Below, in pieces: positions 31,997 to 41,484 of a stretch of DNA of 64,000 nt. The notes under the pieces were generated by a model, which had not been told where the DNA came from, searched no databases, and saw nothing but the letters and a program-made list of their open reading frames with translations. The stretch's first letter is position 1, and the number at the start of each line of letters is the position of its first letter. Origin of the DNA: Reyranella sp. (GTDB lineage: Bacteria > Pseudomonadota > Alphaproteobacteria > Reyranellales > Reyranellaceae); contig NZ_SCUT01000007.1 of NCBI RefSeq assembly GCF_004297265.1, positions 1 to 64,000 on the forward strand. Reading direction: 5' to 3'. Position numbers and translations under genes: made by a program.

Positions 31997-32692
31997 ATGG
32001 AAACCTCGACCAAGACGGCACGCGAACTCTACGAGGCGCTGAAAGCCGATCCGCAGCGGCGCCGTTTCGGCTTTGGGCGCAAGCCAGCCCTGGTGAACAT
32101 CGATCTCCAGAACGCCTACACGCGGCCTTCCGAGTTCGCGACGGCCTACGAGACCGATCCCCGGCAGATCGAGCATGTGAACAGGCTGGCGCGCCTGCTG
32201 CGCTCCCGCGGCTGCCCGGTCATCTGGACCTTCGTCGCCTATCTCGACTCGGGCGAGGATTGCGGCGTCTGGGGAACGCGCGCCGACATGTCCGAGAGGC
32301 TGCGAAGCATCAAGGCCGGCGACCGGCGGGCCCAACTCGACGATCGCTGCGACGTCGACCGCGACCATGACATCGTCATGAACAAGCGCATGGCATCCGC
32401 CTTCTTCGAGACGAACCTGGGCTCGCTGCTCACCTTTCACCAGGTCGATACGCTGATCGTCACCGGCGGCTCGACGTCGGGCTGCGTGCGCGCCACCGTG
32501 GTCGACAGCCTTTCGCGCAGCTTCCGCACGATCGTTCCCGAGGAATGCGTCTCCGACAAGCACGAGAGCCCGCACTACGCGAACCTCTACGACATGATGG
32601 CCAAATACGCCGATGTCCTGCCGGTGGCCGAAGTGGTCGATTTCCTGGATGGCTATGAGCCTGTGACCGAGAGTTTTCGCGTCTCAGGTTAA
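31997..32692 (+). CDS. Isochorismatase-like cysteine hydrolase
   Basis: This 231-residue hydrolase of the N-carbamoylsarcosine amidase/isochorismatase fold has a complete catalytic triad: Asp in V-N-I-D-L-Q-N-A-Y, Lys in M-N-K-R-M-A-S and the nucleophilic Cys in G-S-T-S-G-C-V-R-A-T, preceded by the usual cis-peptide G-G. Related enzymes hydrolyse N-carbamoyl amino acids, ureidoacrylate or amides. ATG 31997 is chosen because GGAG lies eight bases upstream; GTG 31982 is an alternative. It ends the amidase-SDR-LLM run and faces a convergent dihydropyrimidinase gene, so C-N bond hydrolysis is a common theme. Confidence 0.9.
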   Translation: METSTKTARELYEALKADPQRRRFGFGRKPALVNIDLQNAYTRPSEFATAYETDPRQIEHVNRLARLLRSRGCPVIWTFVAYLDSGEDCGVWGTRADMSERLRSIKAGDRRAQLDDRCDVDRDHDIVMNKRMASAFFETNLGSLLTFHQVDTLIVTGGSTSGCVRATVVDSLSRSFRTIVPEECVSDKHESPHYANLYDMMAKYADVLPVAEVVDFLDGYEPVTESFRVSG

Positions 32693-32697
32693 TCAAA

Positions 32698-32816
32698 CCC
32701 ACCTCATCCTGAGGAGCCACGCGTAGCGTGGCGTCTCGAAGGATGGGCAACAGGCGTGGTGTGTGTAACCCATGCTTCGAGACGGCTGCTGCGCAGCCTC
32801 CTCAGCATGAGGTTGG
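32698..32816. repeat. Cloverleaf-like palindromic intergenic element
   Basis: Outer arms 32698-32716 and 32798-32816 pair at 17 of 19 positions. Inner arms 32732-32747 and 32769-32784 pair at 15 of 16. Between them stand two perfect hairpins with 3-base loops: CCACGC/GCGTGG (32717-32731) and GGCTGC/GCAGCC (32784-32798). This CCTCATCCTGAGGAG...TTCGAGACG form is a dispersed intergenic repeat familiar from alphaproteobacterial genomes. It lies between two convergent genes, where it may also act as a terminator. No coding potential. Confidence 0.85.
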
Positions 32817-32849
32817 TGTTGGGCGAAGCGATTCATCTCTGCAGATGCG

Positions 32850-34295
32850 TCAATCGAAGATCGACGGATCGATCAGCGGCCGGCCGCGGGGGCGGGCGGC
32901 TTCGGGGCGGTCGCACTTCTGGAAGCGGCCACGGCCGGCGGAGCCGCTCATGCGGCCTTCCTCCATCACCACCTCGCCGCGCGAGAGGGTCATCACCGGA
33001 TAGCCGGTGAGCTCGCGCCCCTCGTAGGGCGTGTAGTCGCAATTGTGATGGAGGATCGAGTTGGTGAGGCTCACGCGGCGTTCGGGGTCCCACAGCACGA
33101 TGTCGGCGTCCGAGCCGACCGCGATCGTGCCCTTGCGGGGATGCAGGCCGTAGATCTTGGCGGCGTTGGTCGAACTCAGCGCCACGAACTGCTGCAGGCT
33201 GATGCGGCCCTTGTTGACACCTTCGGAGAAGAGCAGAGGCAGCCGCGTCTCGACCCCGGGCACGCCGTTGGGAATCTTGCGGAAGCTCTGCGCGGCGCCG
33301 GGCAGCTTCTTGCCGCGCACATCGTCGAACTTGAAGGCGGCGTGGTCGGACGAGAGGACCTGGAAGGTGTTGGCCGCGAGCCCGGTCCAGATATGCTCCT
33401 GGTTGTCGGTGCCGCGTGGCGGCGGCGAGCAGACGCACTTGGCGCCCTCGTCGCCGGGCTTCTCGAAATCCTCTTCGCTGAGGAACAGGTATTGCGGGCA
33501 GGTCTCGCCATAGACTCGCAGGCCGCGCGCCTGGGCGCGCTGGATCTCGTGCATCGCCTCCTTGGCCGAGACGTGGACCAGCAGCATCGGCACGTCGAGC
33601 AGCTCGGCCAGCGAGATTGCGCGGTGCGTGGCCTCGCGCTCGACGACGAAGGGCCGCGACGTCGCATGGAACTTCGCGGCCGTCATGCCCTTCAGCTCCA
33701 GCCGCTCGGTCAGCCAGGTGATGCAGTCGGAGTTTTCCGCATGGATCATGAGCATCGCCTGCTCGCGGCGGGCGGCCGCCAGCGCATCGAGCATCTCGCG
33801 ATCGGTCAGCTTCACGTCGTCGTAGGTCATGTAGACCTTGAACGACGTGTAGCCGTCGGCGACCAGGGCGGTGAAATCCTGGCCCATGATCTTCTCGCTG
33901 GCGTCCGACAGGATCACATGGAACGCATAGTCGATCAGCGACTTGCCTTCGGCGCGCGCATGATACTTGTTCACCGCGTCGCGCAGGGGCTGGCCCTTGT
34001 TCTGGTAGGCAAAGGGAATGATGGTCGTGGTTCCGCCGGCCGCAGCGGCACGGCTGCCGCTCTCGAAATCGTCGCAGAAGACCGAGCCGTCTGCCGTGTC
34101 CTGGTCGAAGTGGACATGCGCGTCGATGCCGCCGGGCACGGCGATCAGGCCGGTCGCGTCGATCTCGCGGCGGCCCTTGTCGAGCCGTTCGCCCAGCGCC
34201 ACCACCCGTCCGCCGACGATCCCGATATCGCCCTTCACCACGTCTGAGGCCGTGGCAATCGTCGTGTTGCGGATGACGAGATCGTACTCGGCCAT
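32850..34295 (-). CDS. hydA: Dihydropyrimidinase / D-hydantoinase
   Basis: This 481-residue cyclic amidohydrolase opens dihydropyrimidine or hydantoin rings. Metal-site residues are in G-G-I-D-A-H-V-H-F-D-Q (about 53-63), the carboxylated lysine in T-S-F-K-V-Y-M-T-Y-D (about 145-154), and later histidines in L-L-V-H-V-S-A-K-E and H-A-E-N-S-D. F-D-Q after H-x-H is the hydantoinase/dihydropyrimidinase pattern. The start at 34295 has GGGAGGG upstream; longer frames do not. It is divergent from the nucleoside-salvage operon (gap 132 bases), fitting reductive pyrimidine breakdown, though no dihydropyrimidine dehydrogenase or beta-ureidopropionase gene is adjacent. Confidence 0.92.
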   Translation of the reverse strand: MAEYDLVIRNTTIATASDVVKGDIGIVGGRVVALGERLDKGRREIDATGLIAVPGGIDAHVHFDQDTADGSVFCDDFESGSRAAAAGGTTTIIPFAYQNKGQPLRDAVNKYHARAEGKSLIDYAFHVILSDASEKIMGQDFTALVADGYTSFKVYMTYDDVKLTDREMLDALAAARREQAMLMIHAENSDCITWLTERLELKGMTAAKFHATSRPFVVEREATHRAISLAELLDVPMLLVHVSAKEAMHEIQRAQARGLRVYGETCPQYLFLSEEDFEKPGDEGAKCVCSPPPRGTDNQEHIWTGLAANTFQVLSSDHAAFKFDDVRGKKLPGAAQSFRKIPNGVPGVETRLPLLFSEGVNKGRISLQQFVALSSTNAAKIYGLHPRKGTIAVGSDADIVLWDPERRVSLTNSILHHNCDYTPYEGRELTGYPVMTLSRGEVVMEEGRMSGSAGRGRFQKCDRPEAARPRGRPLIDPSIFD

Positions 34296-34427
34296 TTTCC
34301 CTCCCGTTTGCCGCATTCCCATTTGCCGCACTATAGCAAGTCCCGTGCCCGTCTCCGGTCGCCCCGTCTTCACCTAGACCGGGGGCGCGGCCCGGTCCAA
34401 ACTCTCGCCAGCAACATGGGAATCGCA

Positions 34428-35435
34428 ATGAAACGCTGGGTTGGCTCCCTGATCTCCGTGCTGGCGGCCGTCGGCCTCGGCGCTCTCGCGCAGGCACAGA
34501 CCGTCGCCGTGAAGCCGGCCGTCGTCTTCAGCACCGGCGGCAAGTTCGACAAATCCTTCAACGAGGGAGTCTGGCAGGGCGCCGAGCGCTTCAGGAAGGA
34601 GACGAACATCGCCGTCGCGGAGTTCGAGCCCAGCAACGAGACCCAGTTCGAGCAGGCGTTGCGTCGCTTCGCCCAGCGCGGCCAGGATCCGATCATCGCG
34701 GTCGGCTTTGCGCAGGCGGTCGCTCTCGACAAGGTCGCCCGGGAATTCCCCAACATCCACTTCACCGTGATCGACAGCGTGGTGGACCTGCCCAACGTCC
34801 AGTCGGTCGTGTTCAAGGAGCAGGAAGGCTCCTTCCTCGTCGGCGTGCTGGCGGCAATGGCCTCGAAGACCGGAAAGATCGGCTTCGTGGGCGGCATGGA
34901 CATCCCGCTGGTACGCCGCTTCCAGTGCGGCTTCGAGCAGGGCATCAAATACGCCAGTCCCAATGCCGAGCTGATCACCAACATGACCGGCACGACGCCC
35001 GCCGCCTGGAACGATCCGGGCCGCGGCGCCGAGCTGGCCAAGGGCCAGTTCGATCGCGGCGTGGACGTCGTCTATGCCGCCGCCGGCAGCACCGGCCTGG
35101 GCATCCTCCAGGCGGCCAAGGACCGCGGCAAGCTGGGCATCGGGGTCGACTCCAACCAGAACCACCTGCATCCCGGCAACATGCTGACCTCGATGCTGAA
35201 GCGCGTCGATCTCGCGGCCTACGACAGCTTCAACGCCGCCCGGAACAAGGAGTGGAAGGGGGGCGTACAGGTGCTGGGCCTCAAGGAAGGCGGCGTCGAC
35301 TGGGCGCTCGACAAGGACAACGAAAAGCTCATCACGCCGCAGATGAAAGCCGCGGTCGAGGCGGCCAAAGCCGGCATCATCTCCGGCCAGATCGTCGTCC
35401 ACGACTATATGAGCAACAATTCGTGCAAGAGCTGA
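34428..35435 (+). CDS. BMP family nucleoside-binding protein of an ABC importer
   Basis: This 335-residue periplasmic protein has a signal peptide (M-K-R-W-V-G then a hydrophobic run, cleavage after A-Q-A). Basic membrane protein/PnrA-type features are present: V-F-S-T-G-G-K-F-D-K-S-F-N-E-G (about 31-45), G-K-I-G-F-V-G-G-M-D-I-P, and V-Y-A-A-A-G-S-T-G-L-G. BMP proteins bind purine and pyrimidine nucleosides. There is no lipobox cysteine, as expected for a soluble Gram-negative form. GGGA upstream supports ATG 34428; 34416 is an alternative. It begins the salvage operon and overlaps the ATPase gene. Confidence 0.92.
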   Translation: MKRWVGSLISVLAAVGLGALAQAQTVAVKPAVVFSTGGKFDKSFNEGVWQGAERFRKETNIAVAEFEPSNETQFEQALRRFAQRGQDPIIAVGFAQAVALDKVAREFPNIHFTVIDSVVDLPNVQSVVFKEQEGSFLVGVLAAMASKTGKIGFVGGMDIPLVRRFQCGFEQGIKYASPNAELITNMTGTTPAAWNDPGRGAELAKGQFDRGVDVVYAAAGSTGLGILQAAKDRGKLGIGVDSNQNHLHPGNMLTSMLKRVDLAAYDSFNAARNKEWKGGVQVLGLKEGGVDWALDKDNEKLITPQMKAAVEAAKAGIISGQIVVHDYMSNNSCKS

Positions 35436-36958
35436 CGGCCGACGCTGCCATCGAGCTTCGGCGAATCGACAAGTCGTTCGGCAGCGTGCACGCAGTGCGC
35501 GGTGCGTCGCTTCGGGTGGAACGAGGCAGCATCACCGGCATCGTCGGCGAGAACGGCGCCGGCAAGTCGACCCTGATGAGCATCCTCTACGGACTCCATC
35601 GTGCCGATGCCGGTGAGATCCTGATCGATGGACGTCCGGTCGAGATGGCGAGCCCGCGCGACGCCATCGACCACGGCATCGGCATGGTCCACCAGCATTT
35701 CATGCTGATCGACAGCTTCACCGTGCTGGAGAACCTGATCCTGGGGGCCGAAGGCGGGGCGTTGCTGGCCGGCGGACTGGCGGCGGCTCGGGCCGAACTG
35801 GCGCGGCTCGCCGGTGAATACGGACTGGCCGTCGATCCCGATGCGCGCGTCGCCGACCTGTCGGTGGGCGAACAGCAGCGGGTCGAGATCCTCAAGGTGC
35901 TGCTTCGCGGCGCTCGCATCCTCGTCCTGGACGAGCCCAGTGCCGTGCTCACGCCGCAGGAGACCGACCGGCTGATGCAGATCCTGCGCCTGCTGCGCGA
36001 CCGCGGCGTCACGGTCGTGCTGATCACGCATAAGCTGCGCGAGATCCTGGCGGTGACGGACAAGGTGATCGTCATGCGCCGCGGCGAGGTGGTGGCGGAG
36101 CGGCGGACGACGGAGACCGGGGCCGAGGAACTCGCTGAACTGATGGTCGGCCGCAAGGTGCGCTTCGATCTCGACAAGGCGCCGGCACGGAAAGGCGAGA
36201 CGATGCTGGCAGCGCGGCACCTGTCGCTGGTCGACGGCCGCGGCGTCCGCCTGCTCGACGACATCTCACTCGAGGTGAGGGCGGGGGAGATCGTGGGCAT
36301 CGCCGGCGTTTCCGGCAATGGCCAGACCGAACTGCTGCAGGTCCTCTCCGGCATCCGGCCGCCGACCGGCGGCGAGATGGAAGTGTGCCGGCGCAAGGTC
36401 GATGCTGCCCATCCCGTCGACCCGGCCGAGATGCGGGATCTCGGGGTGGCCCATGTGCCGGAAGACCGGTTGCGGCAGGGACTCGTGCCGGCCTTCCTCG
36501 CCTCCGAGACCTCGATCCTCGGCTATCAGGATCGAGAGCCGTTCTGCCACAACTACCTCATGGACGGTCCGGCCGTCGGCAAGTATTGCTCCGATCTCAT
36601 GGAGCGCTTCGACGTGCGGCCGCGCACACCGGGCCTGCGCTCGGCGAACTTCTCCGGCGGCAACCAGCAGAAGCTGATCCTGGCGCGCGAGATGGCGCGC
36701 AATCCCAGGGTGCTGCTGGTCGGGCAGCCGACGCGCGGCGTCGACATCGGCGCCATCGAGTTCATCCGCCGCGAGCTGGTCAAGAGCCGCGACGCGGGCT
36801 GCGCGGTGCTGGTCGTGTCGGTCGAACTGGAAGAGATCCTGTCGCTGGCCGACCGCATCCTGGTGATGTTTGGCGGGCGCATCGTGGGCGAGGTCGCGGC
36901 CGGCGAGGCGGACGAGCGCGCGCTGGGCCTGATGATGGCGGGCGCACGGGCGGCATGA
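35423..36958 (+). CDS. Double-domain ABC ATPase for nucleoside import
   Basis: This roughly 511-residue protein carries two ABC ATPase domains. The first has Walker A G-E-N-G-A-G-K-S-T (about 39-47), the signature L-S-V-G-E-Q-Q and Walker B I-L-V-L-D-E-P-S. The second has the degenerate Walker A G-V-S-G-N-G-Q-T-E typical of the sugar/nucleoside (CUT2-like) class, and signature F-S-G-G-N-Q-Q-K-L. It powers uptake of ligands delivered by the BMP protein. GTG 35423 is the probable start, inside the BMP gene's last codons; the permease start overlaps its stop (ATGA). Confidence 0.92.
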   Translation: MQELTADAAIELRRIDKSFGSVHAVRGASLRVERGSITGIVGENGAGKSTLMSILYGLHRADAGEILIDGRPVEMASPRDAIDHGIGMVHQHFMLIDSFTVLENLILGAEGGALLAGGLAAARAELARLAGEYGLAVDPDARVADLSVGEQQRVEILKVLLRGARILVLDEPSAVLTPQETDRLMQILRLLRDRGVTVVLITHKLREILAVTDKVIVMRRGEVVAERRTTETGAEELAELMVGRKVRFDLDKAPARKGETMLAARHLSLVDGRGVRLLDDISLEVRAGEIVGIAGVSGNGQTELLQVLSGIRPPTGGEMEVCRRKVDAAHPVDPAEMRDLGVAHVPEDRLRQGLVPAFLASETSILGYQDREPFCHNYLMDGPAVGKYCSDLMERFDVRPRTPGLRSANFSGGNQQKLILAREMARNPRVLLVGQPTRGVDIGAIEFIRRELVKSRDAGCAVLVVSVELEEILSLADRILVMFGGRIVGEVAAGEADERALGLMMAGARAA

Positions 36959-38052
36959 GCGCGTCGCGCCGTCCGCTGCCCGGCTGGGTCGAGATCGGCC
37001 TGCTGCCGCTGGCTAACATCGCGATGGCGTTTCTCCTTGTCGGGCTGATCGTGGCGGTCATCGGCGTCGATCCGTTCCACGCCCTGAAGCTGCTGGTCCT
37101 GGGCGCCGTGGGCTCCTCCGAGTCGATCGGCTACACGCTCTACTACGCCACCAACTTCATTTTCACCGGCCTCGCCGTCGCGGTGGCCTTCCATGCTGGC
37201 CTGTTCAACATCGGCGGTGAAGGGCAGGCCTATATCGGCGGGTTGGGCTGTGGTCTCGCCGTGCTGGCGCTCGATGGCCTCCTGCCGGGGCTGCTGATGG
37301 TCCCGCTTGCCATCCTTGCCTCTGCGGCCTTCGGCGCGGCCTGGGCCGCCATTCCCGCCTGGATGCAGGCGTGGCGCGGCAGCCACATCGTCATCACCAC
37401 CATCATGTTCAACTTCGTGGCCTCGGCCCTGATGGTCTATCTGATGGTCAACGTGCTGATCGCGCCGGGGTCGATGACGCCGCAGAGCCGCGGCTTCGCG
37501 GCCTCCGCTTCGGTGCCGTCGATGCAGGCCGCGCTGCAGTGGATCGGCATCGCCGTCGCGCCGTCGGCGCTCAACCTGTCGCTGCTGCTGGCGCTTCTGG
37601 CTTGCGTCGGAGTCTGGATCTTCCTGTGGCATACGCCCTGGGGCTACGGGCTGCGCACCATGGGGCAGAATCCGGAAGCGGCCCTCTATGCCGGCACCAA
37701 CCTGAAGCGCGCGACCATGCTGGCCATGTGCCTGTCCGGCGCGCTGGCCGGCGGCGTCGCGGTCAACGAGCTGCTGGGCGTTCACCACCGGCTCGTCCTC
37801 GACTTCGCGGCCGGCTATGGCTTCACCGGCATCGCGGTGGCGCTGATGGGGAGGGGCCATCCGCTGGGCATCGTGCTGGCGGCGCTGCTGTTCGGCGCGT
37901 TGCAGCAGGGCGGAGCTGAACTGAACTTCGAGATTCCCAAGATCACCCGCGAGATGGTGGTGGTGATCCAGGGTCTGGTGATCCTGTTTTCGGGTGCGCT
38001 CGTCCATCTGCCGCGGCCGTGGCTGCAGGCGCTGTTCGCGCGAAGAGGTTGA
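36955..38052 (+). CDS. Nucleoside ABC transporter permease 1
   Basis: This 365-residue inner-membrane protein has about nine to ten hydrophobic segments of the branched-chain/CUT2 permease family. F-N-I-G-G-E-G-Q-A-Y-I-G (about 80-91) is the conserved motif of the larger (YufP-like) nucleoside permease, and the E-A-A-L-Y-A-G-x-N cytoplasmic loop contacts the ATPase. It pairs with the second permease just downstream. Start and ATPase stop overlap in ATGA. Confidence 0.92.
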   Translation: MSASRRPLPGWVEIGLLPLANIAMAFLLVGLIVAVIGVDPFHALKLLVLGAVGSSESIGYTLYYATNFIFTGLAVAVAFHAGLFNIGGEGQAYIGGLGCGLAVLALDGLLPGLLMVPLAILASAAFGAAWAAIPAWMQAWRGSHIVITTIMFNFVASALMVYLMVNVLIAPGSMTPQSRGFAASASVPSMQAALQWIGIAVAPSALNLSLLLALLACVGVWIFLWHTPWGYGLRTMGQNPEAALYAGTNLKRATMLAMCLSGALAGGVAVNELLGVHHRLVLDFAAGYGFTGIAVALMGRGHPLGIVLAALLFGALQQGGAELNFEIPKITREMVVVIQGLVILFSGALVHLPRPWLQALFARRG

Positions 38053-38053
38053 C

Positions 38054-38974
38054 GTGGAGGAGGCGCTCACCCTCGTCATCGCGACGCTCGCCGCCACCCT
38101 GCGGGTTGCGACGCCGCTGGTCCTCTGCGCCATGGGCGGGTTGTTCTCCGAGAAGAGCGGCATCATCGATGTCGGGCTCGAGGGCAAGATGCTGATGGCG
38201 GCTTTCTTCGCCGCGGCCACGGCGTCGTTGACCGGTTCCGCCTGGGCCGGGGTCGGCGCTGCGATCCTCGCCGCCGAGGTGCTGGCGCTCCTGCACGGCT
38301 TCGCCTGCATTACCCATCGCGGCAACCAGGTCGTGAGCGGTATCGCGATCAACATCCTGGCCATGGGCCTCACCGTGGTGCTGGGCACGGCGTGGTTCGG
38401 ACGGGGCGGCCAGACGCCGCCGCTGGCCGGGACGGAGCGCCTCAACCCGATCTTCTTCCCGGTCGCCGGCGACAACATCCTGGTTTATGTCGCGCTTCTC
38501 TCCGTGCCCTTTGCCTGGTGGGTGATCGAGCGCACGCGCTTCGGCCTCAGGCTGCGCGCCGTGGGCGAGGTGCCGCTGGCGGTCGATGCCGCCGGTATCT
38601 CGGTGTCGTGGCTGCGCTACCGCGCGGTGCTGATCTGCGGCTTGTTCGCCGGCCTGGCCGGCGCCTACCTGTCGATCGCGCAGAATGCCGGGTTCAGCCG
38701 CGACATGACCGCAGGGCAAGGCTTCATCGCCCTGGCGGCCATCATCTTCGGGCGCTGGCGGCCGGTTCCGGCGTTCGGCGCCTGCCTCGCCTTCGGCCTG
38801 CTCGATGCGATCGCCATCCGCCTGCAGGGCGTGAAGCTGCCTCATGTCGGCGAAGTCCCGGTGCAACTGATCCAGGCTTTGCCCTATCTTCTGACCCTAT
38901 TCCTGTTGGCCGGCTTCATCGGCCGCACCGTCGCGCCGAAGGCGGCCGGCGTGCCCTACGAGAAGGAGCATTGA
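38054..38974 (+). CDS. Nucleoside ABC transporter permease 2
   Basis: This 306-residue partner permease (YufQ-like) opens with L-A-A-T-L-R-V-A-T-P-L-V-L and holds G-L-F-S-E-K-S-G-I-I-D-V-G-L-E-G-K-M-L (about 29-47), the usual motif of the smaller nucleoside permease. The coupling loop has R-A-V-G-E-V-P-L-A-V-D-A-A-G-I. GTG 38054 starts one base after the first permease stop. Together with the BMP protein and ATPase it completes one importer. Confidence 0.91.
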   Translation: MEEALTLVIATLAATLRVATPLVLCAMGGLFSEKSGIIDVGLEGKMLMAAFFAAATASLTGSAWAGVGAAILAAEVLALLHGFACITHRGNQVVSGIAINILAMGLTVVLGTAWFGRGGQTPPLAGTERLNPIFFPVAGDNILVYVALLSVPFAWWVIERTRFGLRLRAVGEVPLAVDAAGISVSWLRYRAVLICGLFAGLAGAYLSIAQNAGFSRDMTAGQGFIALAAIIFGRWRPVPAFGACLAFGLLDAIAIRLQGVKLPHVGEVPVQLIQALPYLLTLFLLAGFIGRTVAPKAAGVPYEKEH

Positions 38975-38975
38975 G

Positions 38976-39365
38976 ATGAACGACCTTCTCCACCTGGCGC
39001 AGCGGATGATGCTGCGCGCCCATGCGCCTTATTCGAAGTTCCATGTCGGCGCCGCCCTGCGCGCCGAGGACGGCTCCATCCATGGCGGCTGCAACGTCGA
39101 GAACGCGGCCTATCCGCAGGGGCTCTGTGCGGAGGCGGGCGCCATCGCCGCTCTCATCGCCTCGGGCAACAAGCGCATCCTGGAATGCGTCGTGGTCGGT
39201 CCCGGTCCTGAAGTCATCACACCCTGCGGCGGTTGCCGGCAGAAGCTGCGCGAGTTCGCGGGAGACGACGTGCCGGTCCATCTCTGCGGCCCCGACGGGC
39301 TGCATCGCACGATGACCTTGGGGCAGCTCCTGCCGATGTCCTTCGGCCCGCAGCATTTCGCCTGA
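38976..39365 (+). CDS. cdd: Cytidine deaminase
   Basis: This 129-residue homotetrameric-type cytidine deaminase converts (deoxy)cytidine to (deoxy)uridine and ammonia. Motifs are A-P-Y-S-K-F-H-V-G-A-A-L (about 15-26), N-V-E-N-A-A-Y-P, the zinc/catalytic C-A-E (about 51-53) and P-C-G-G-C-R-Q. Three zinc cysteines (one in C-A-E, two in P-C-G-G-C) are present. Start codon one base after the permease stop. It begins the enzymatic half of the operon by feeding uridines to the phosphorylase downstream. Confidence 0.95.
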   Translation: MNDLLHLAQRMMLRAHAPYSKFHVGAALRAEDGSIHGGCNVENAAYPQGLCAEAGAIAALIASGNKRILECVVVGPGPEVITPCGGCRQKLREFAGDDVPVHLCGPDGLHRTMTLGQLLPMSFGPQHFA

Positions 39366-39367
39366 CC

Positions 39368-40159
39368 GTGAACGACGTTCTCGAGCGCGCCGCCCCGGGC
39401 TTTAGGCCGAAGGTCGCCTTGATCCTCGGCTCGGGCCTCGGCGGCTTCGTCGAGGAGGTGGCGGAAGTCGCGGCCATTCCCTATGCCGACCTGCCGGGCT
39501 TTCCGCGGCCGACCGTCGGCGGGCATGCGGGGCGGCTGGTGCTGGGCCATGTCGGTTCGACGCCTGTCGCCGTGCTGCAGGGCCGCGCGCACTATTACGA
39601 ACGCGGCAAGGCCGACGAGATGAAGGGGGCCATCGAGGCCCTGGCCGGACTGGGTTGCGAGACCCTGCTGCAGACCAATGCGGCCGGCAGCCTGCGCCTC
39701 GACATGCCGCCGGGGTCGGTGATGGCGATCAGCGATCACATCAATATCGCCGGCATCAATCCGCTGTTCGGCGTGGCAACGGGCGATCGCCGTTTCGTCG
39801 ACATGGTCGATGCCTACGATCCGACATTGCGGTCGAAGCTGCTGGAAGCGGCGAAGGCCGCGAACGTGGTGTGCCACGAGGGCGTCTACATCTTCTTCAG
39901 CGGGCCGAGCTTTGAGACGCCGGCCGAGATCCGCGCGGCGCGCGTGCTGGGCGCGGACGCCGTCGGTATGTCGACGGCTCCCGAGACCATCCTGGCGCGC
40001 CATGCCGGCCTCAAGGTCGCGGCCCTGTCGCTGGTGACGAACTATGCCGCGGGCCTCGTGCCCGGTGCGCTCGCCCATGAGCAGACCCTCTCGGTGGCGG
40101 CCGCGGCGGGCGACAAGGTGCGGCTCGTTCTGCGCACCTTCCTCGAACGCTGCGCCTGA
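39368..40159 (+). CDS. Purine nucleoside phosphorylase (PNP/MTAP family 2)
   Basis: This roughly 263-residue trimeric-type PNP cleaves inosine/guanosine (and deoxy forms) with phosphate. Phosphate site residues lie in I-L-G-S-G-L-G-G-F (about 18-26) and in G-R-A-H-Y-Y-E-R-G (about 67-75). Q-T-N-A-A-G-S-L is present, as is the purine-binding [13 protein letters not shown] with N in [12 protein letters not shown] 39368 follows the cdd stop by two bases; longer frames would run into cdd. It works with adenosine deaminase from the same operon. Confidence 0.93.
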   Translation: MNDVLERAAPGFRPKVALILGSGLGGFVEEVAEVAAIPYADLPGFPRPTVGGHAGRLVLGHVGSTPVAVLQGRAHYYERGKADEMKGAIEALAGLGCETLLQTNAAGSLRLDMPPGSVMAISDHINIAGINPLFGVATGDRRFVDMVDAYDPTLRSKLLEAAKAANVVCHEGVYIFFSGPSFETPAEIRAARVLGADAVGMSTAPETILARHAGLKVAALSLVTNYAAGLVPGALAHEQTLSVAAAAGDKVRLVLRTFLERCA

Positions 40160-40161
40160 GC

Positions 40162-41484
40162 ATGCTGCCCCAGGAAATCATCCGCCGGAAGCGCGACGGG
40201 CACGAACTCTCCGCCGAAGAGATCGCCTTCGTCGTGCGCGGCATCCGCGACGGCAGTTTGAGCGAGGGCCAGGTCGCGGCCTTTGCAATGACCGTGTTCT
40301 TCCGCGGCATGAGCGTGCCGGAGAGGGTTGCGCTGACGCTCGGCCTCGCGCGTTCGGGCATCATGCTCGACTGGCGCGACCTCGCCCTGCCGGGCCCGGT
40401 GATCGACAAGCATTCGAGCGGCGGCGTCGGCGACAAGGTGAGCCTGATGCTGGCGCCCATCGTGGCCGCCTGCGGCGCCTTCGTGCCGATGATTTCCGGT
40501 CGCGGACTCGGCCATACCGGAGGCACGCTCGACAAGCTCTCATCGATCTCCGGCTACGACGTACAGCCCGACATCGACACGTTCCGCCGCGTCGTGCGCG
40601 AGGTCGGCTGCGCCGTGATCGGCCAGACCGACGATCTCGCGCCGGCCGACCGGCGCCTCTATGCAACCCGCGACGTCACCGGCAGCGTAGAATCGATCCC
40701 GCTGCTGGTGAGTTCGATCCTCAGCAAGAAGGTCGCCGAGGGGCTGGACGGGCTTGTGATGGATGTGAAGTGCGGTTCCGGCGCCTTCTGCGACACCGAG
40801 GAGATGGCGCGCGATCTCGCCCAAAGCCTGGTCGATGTCGCCAACCGCGCCGGCCTGCCGACGGTGGCGCTGATCACCGACATGGACCGGGTGCTGGGCC
40901 GCGACGTCGGCAATGCGCTCGAAGTCGCGGAGACCGTCGCCTATCTCACAGGGAGCGGCGTGTGCGAGCCGCGCCTGCACGAGGTCACGATGGCGCTGGC
41001 CGGCGAGATGCTGGCGCTGGGCGGACTGGCGGCGGACGCCGGCGAGGGCCGGGCCAGGGCCGAGAGCGCGCTGGCCGACGGTCGCGCCGCCGAGACCTTC
41101 GCCCGCATGGTCTCGGCACTGGGTGGCCCTGACGATTTCCTCGAACACAGTGCCCGCTATCTCGGCCATGCCCCGGTGGTGAAAGCCTGTACGGCCGAGC
41201 GATCCGGCCATGTCGCCGGCATGGACGCCCGCCAGGTGGGTATCGCCGTCGTCGAACTGGGCGGCGGTCGCCGTCATGCCGACGACGCCATCGATGCATC
41301 GGTCGGCCTCACCGAATTCGTCGATGTCGGCCGGCGGATCCGGAGCGGCGAACCGCTCTGCCTCGTGCATGCCGCCAGCGAGGCCGACGCCGACGCGGCG
41401 ATCGCCTTGATCCGCCGCGCCGTCCGCATCGAGGAGCACGCGCCGCCCGAAAGGCCGGCGATCCTCGAACGGGTCGCGCTGTGA
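40162..41484 (+). CDS. deoA: Thymidine / pyrimidine-nucleoside phosphorylase
   Basis: This 440-residue enzyme splits thymidine, deoxyuridine and perhaps uridine with phosphate. The N-terminal helical domain and the alpha/beta phosphate domain are visible. [10 protein letters not shown] (about 84-93) is the phosphate-binding signature; [15 protein letters not shown] follows. [11 protein letters not shown] is the second substrate loop. ATG follows the PNP stop by two bases; the next gene's GTG overlaps its stop. Confidence 0.95.
   Translation: MLPQEIIRRKRDGHELSAEEIAFVVRGIRDGSLSEGQVAAFAMTVFFRGMSVPERVALTLGLARSGIMLDWRDLALPGPVIDKHSSGGVGDKVSLMLAPIVAACGAFVPMISGRGLGHTGGTLDKLSSISGYDVQPDIDTFRRVVREVGCAVIGQTDDLAPADRRLYATRDVTGSVESIPLLVSSILSKKVAEGLDGLVMDVKCGSGAFCDTEEMARDLAQSLVDVANRAGLPTVALITDMDRVLGRDVGNALEVAETVAYLTGSGVCEPRLHEVTMALAGEMLALGGLAADAGEGRARAESALADGRAAETFARMVSALGGPDDFLEHSARYLGHAPVVKACTAERSGHVAGMDARQVGIAVVELGGGRRHADDAIDASVGLTEFVDVGRRIRSGEPLCLVHAASEADADAAIALIRRAVRIEEHAPPERPAILERVAL

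Noticed and set aside
30793-32692. RutA/RutB-type pyrimidine ring-opening pair
   Set aside because: The flavin enzyme has the E-H-H pattern of alkanal-type luciferase-like enzymes and not RutA features, and no RutC-G genes are present. The cysteine hydrolase alone does not establish the pathway.
36553-38478. Long minus-strand open frame of 641 codons opposite the nucleoside permeases
   Set aside because: Composition (Q, H, R, D rich) is that of an antisense shadow; the plus strand encodes clear permease motifs.
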